NCBI RefSeq assembly: GCF_904848185.1
Contig: NC_051051.1
Location: 18,672,541 to 18,736,540 of the forward strand
DNA length: 64,000 bases
Reading direction: 5' to 3'
Source of the DNA: Acanthopagrus latus
Taxonomy: Eukaryota > Chordata > Actinopteri > Spariformes > Sparidae
Position numbers and translations under genes: made by a program
Notes under the pieces: generated by a model
What the model was told of the DNA's origin: nothing
Databases searched by the model: none
Seen by the model: only the letters and a program-made list of their open reading frames with translations
Shown: in pieces, positions 63,145 to 64,000 of the stretch
How positions within the stretch are numbered: the first letter of the stretch is position 1
Layout of the letters: each line of letters starts with the position of its first letter

Positions 63145-64000
63145 ACATTTGTGGCCATGCTGGACTAGAGCCCTTGCTCAACATCCAGTGAAGCCGGCAC
63201 CCCCCGCGTCTCTTTCCCCACCATACCATCCAACTTGACTCAAACAGCGGATTACTTAAGGTTTCATGCTGCTTACTCTCCTCTCGACTGTATTAAGTAT
63301 TTGACCTACATTTACTTAAAAGAGGTAATGTGGATAGTACTTTATTTTACAGGTTTATGGCTGTATCACTGATATTTCTGATGGTTTATAAATGCCATTA
63401 CAGGTCACTGCGGACATTGTGATAAACTATAGTTTTGATTAGTGGTGATCTTGCACAAACAATGATTGGTACTTCTTTTTTCCACCCCTCCCTTTTTTAT
63501 ATAATTTTCCCTTTTCTTTATTTTTATTTTTATACATGTATACTACCTCTTAATACTGATTAAGTCACTGTAAGTATTCAGTTCAGGTTAATACAGACTG
63601 ATTCTGAGGAGAGATCCTGATTAGAGCCCAATTTTGCTTTACAAGAGGACGGTTATTGAGTTAATGTTTTTGATACCCATACCGAATCAGACAGGAGATG
63701 TGTATCACTGTTGAAGCGACAGTTAGTCAATAAGAAAGCCCCTTTTGTTATTATTACTATTATTATTTAATTTTCTTCTCCATTCTAAGAAACCATTTAT
63801 CATCTCTTATGGATGGAATGTTTTGTTGTAATTGTTCTGTGTTTGTTGCCAGAGCCTTGTCATTTATGTAGAGACTGTTACATGTTTTTTTCTGATTTGC
63901 ATGCTTTACATTTGAAGAGCATCATTTTGTGTAGACCTACATGTGATATCCTCCAGTTGATAAGATGGCTCAAACTTGAATATGAATAACTCCTTTAATG
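63145..64000. other. L1 inter-ORF region to window end
   Basis: T-rich, with no readable ORF2 endonuclease motif up to base 64000. Probably the spacer of the L1 copy or flanking intron. Confidence 0.4.

Larger units (their letters stand above)
62237..64000 (+). mobile_element. 5' part of a second L1-like LINE (different subfamily)
   Basis: Begins at about 62237 with GGGGACTTCCGGTGGCTGCC, a 5'-UTR start typical of fish L1 elements, directly after an AATAAT run. It is followed by ORF1 (62350-63144) and a T-rich inter-ORF region to the window edge. ORF2 would start beyond 64000 or is lost. Plus strand, antisense to ALCAM. Confidence 0.55.

Overview
The window looks like vertebrate, most likely teleost fish, nuclear DNA. 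It is AT-rich and has split exons with GT-AG introns. Its microsatellites and transposon families are those typical of ray-finned fish: hAT elements and their MITEs, Tc1, pogo, Helitron/Helentron-like elements, and L1/Tx1-, L2/CR1- and R4-like LINEs. No prokaryote-style gene, rRNA, tRNA or CRISPR was seen.

The only host gene I can support is ALCAM (CD166; DM-GRASP/neurolin in fish), on the minus strand. Fourteen coding exons, numbered 2-15 by homology with the human gene, run from 50139 down to the stop codon at 19906. They encode the whole mature protein (about 541 residues): two V-type and three C2-type Ig domains, a stalk with a 27-nt micro-exon, one transmembrane helix and a 31-residue tail. 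All exons join in frame with consensus splice sites. The signal-peptide exon was not found and probably lies beyond 64 kb. The exon with the stop codon appears to be spliced again 34 nt downstream, so the 3' UTR probably continues towards 10 kb. Ig domain 4 lacks its first canonical cysteine.

Most of the rest is transposon debris. 0.3-1.6 kb: a deleted pogo transposase. 2.2-2.9 kb: L1 and hAT fragments. 4.5-7.2 kb: mixed repeats with a ZMYM1-like hAT fragment. 8.46-9.23 kb: a hAT MITE with a target duplication. 14.5-18.2 kb: a fold-back element carrying two nested insertions. 18.2-19.8 kb: an almost intact Tc1 element. The introns hold L1 (23.4 kb), L2-like (32.2 kb) and R4-like (47.5 kb) LINEs. 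They also hold a 3.76-kb hAT-like element (34.1-37.9 kb) with a nested MITE and a minisatellite, a BED-finger hAT remnant (39.8 kb) and Helentron-like copies (40.5 kb; another at 51.5 kb upstream of exon 2). Upstream of exon 2 there are MITEs, a broken hAT transposase (57.8-59.4 kb), a rearranged L1 (60-62 kb) and the 5' part of a second L1 (62.2-64 kb).

I found no convincing undescribed biological system. The most notable observations are the missing Ig-4 cysteine, the phase-1/1 micro-exon, the nested fold-back locus, the hAT-in-hAT nesting with readable target duplications, the L1 with an inverted endonuclease segment, and dispersed repeat pairs placed so that recombination could invert or delete much of ALCAM. 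Family names for repeats come from recalled family features, not from a database search.
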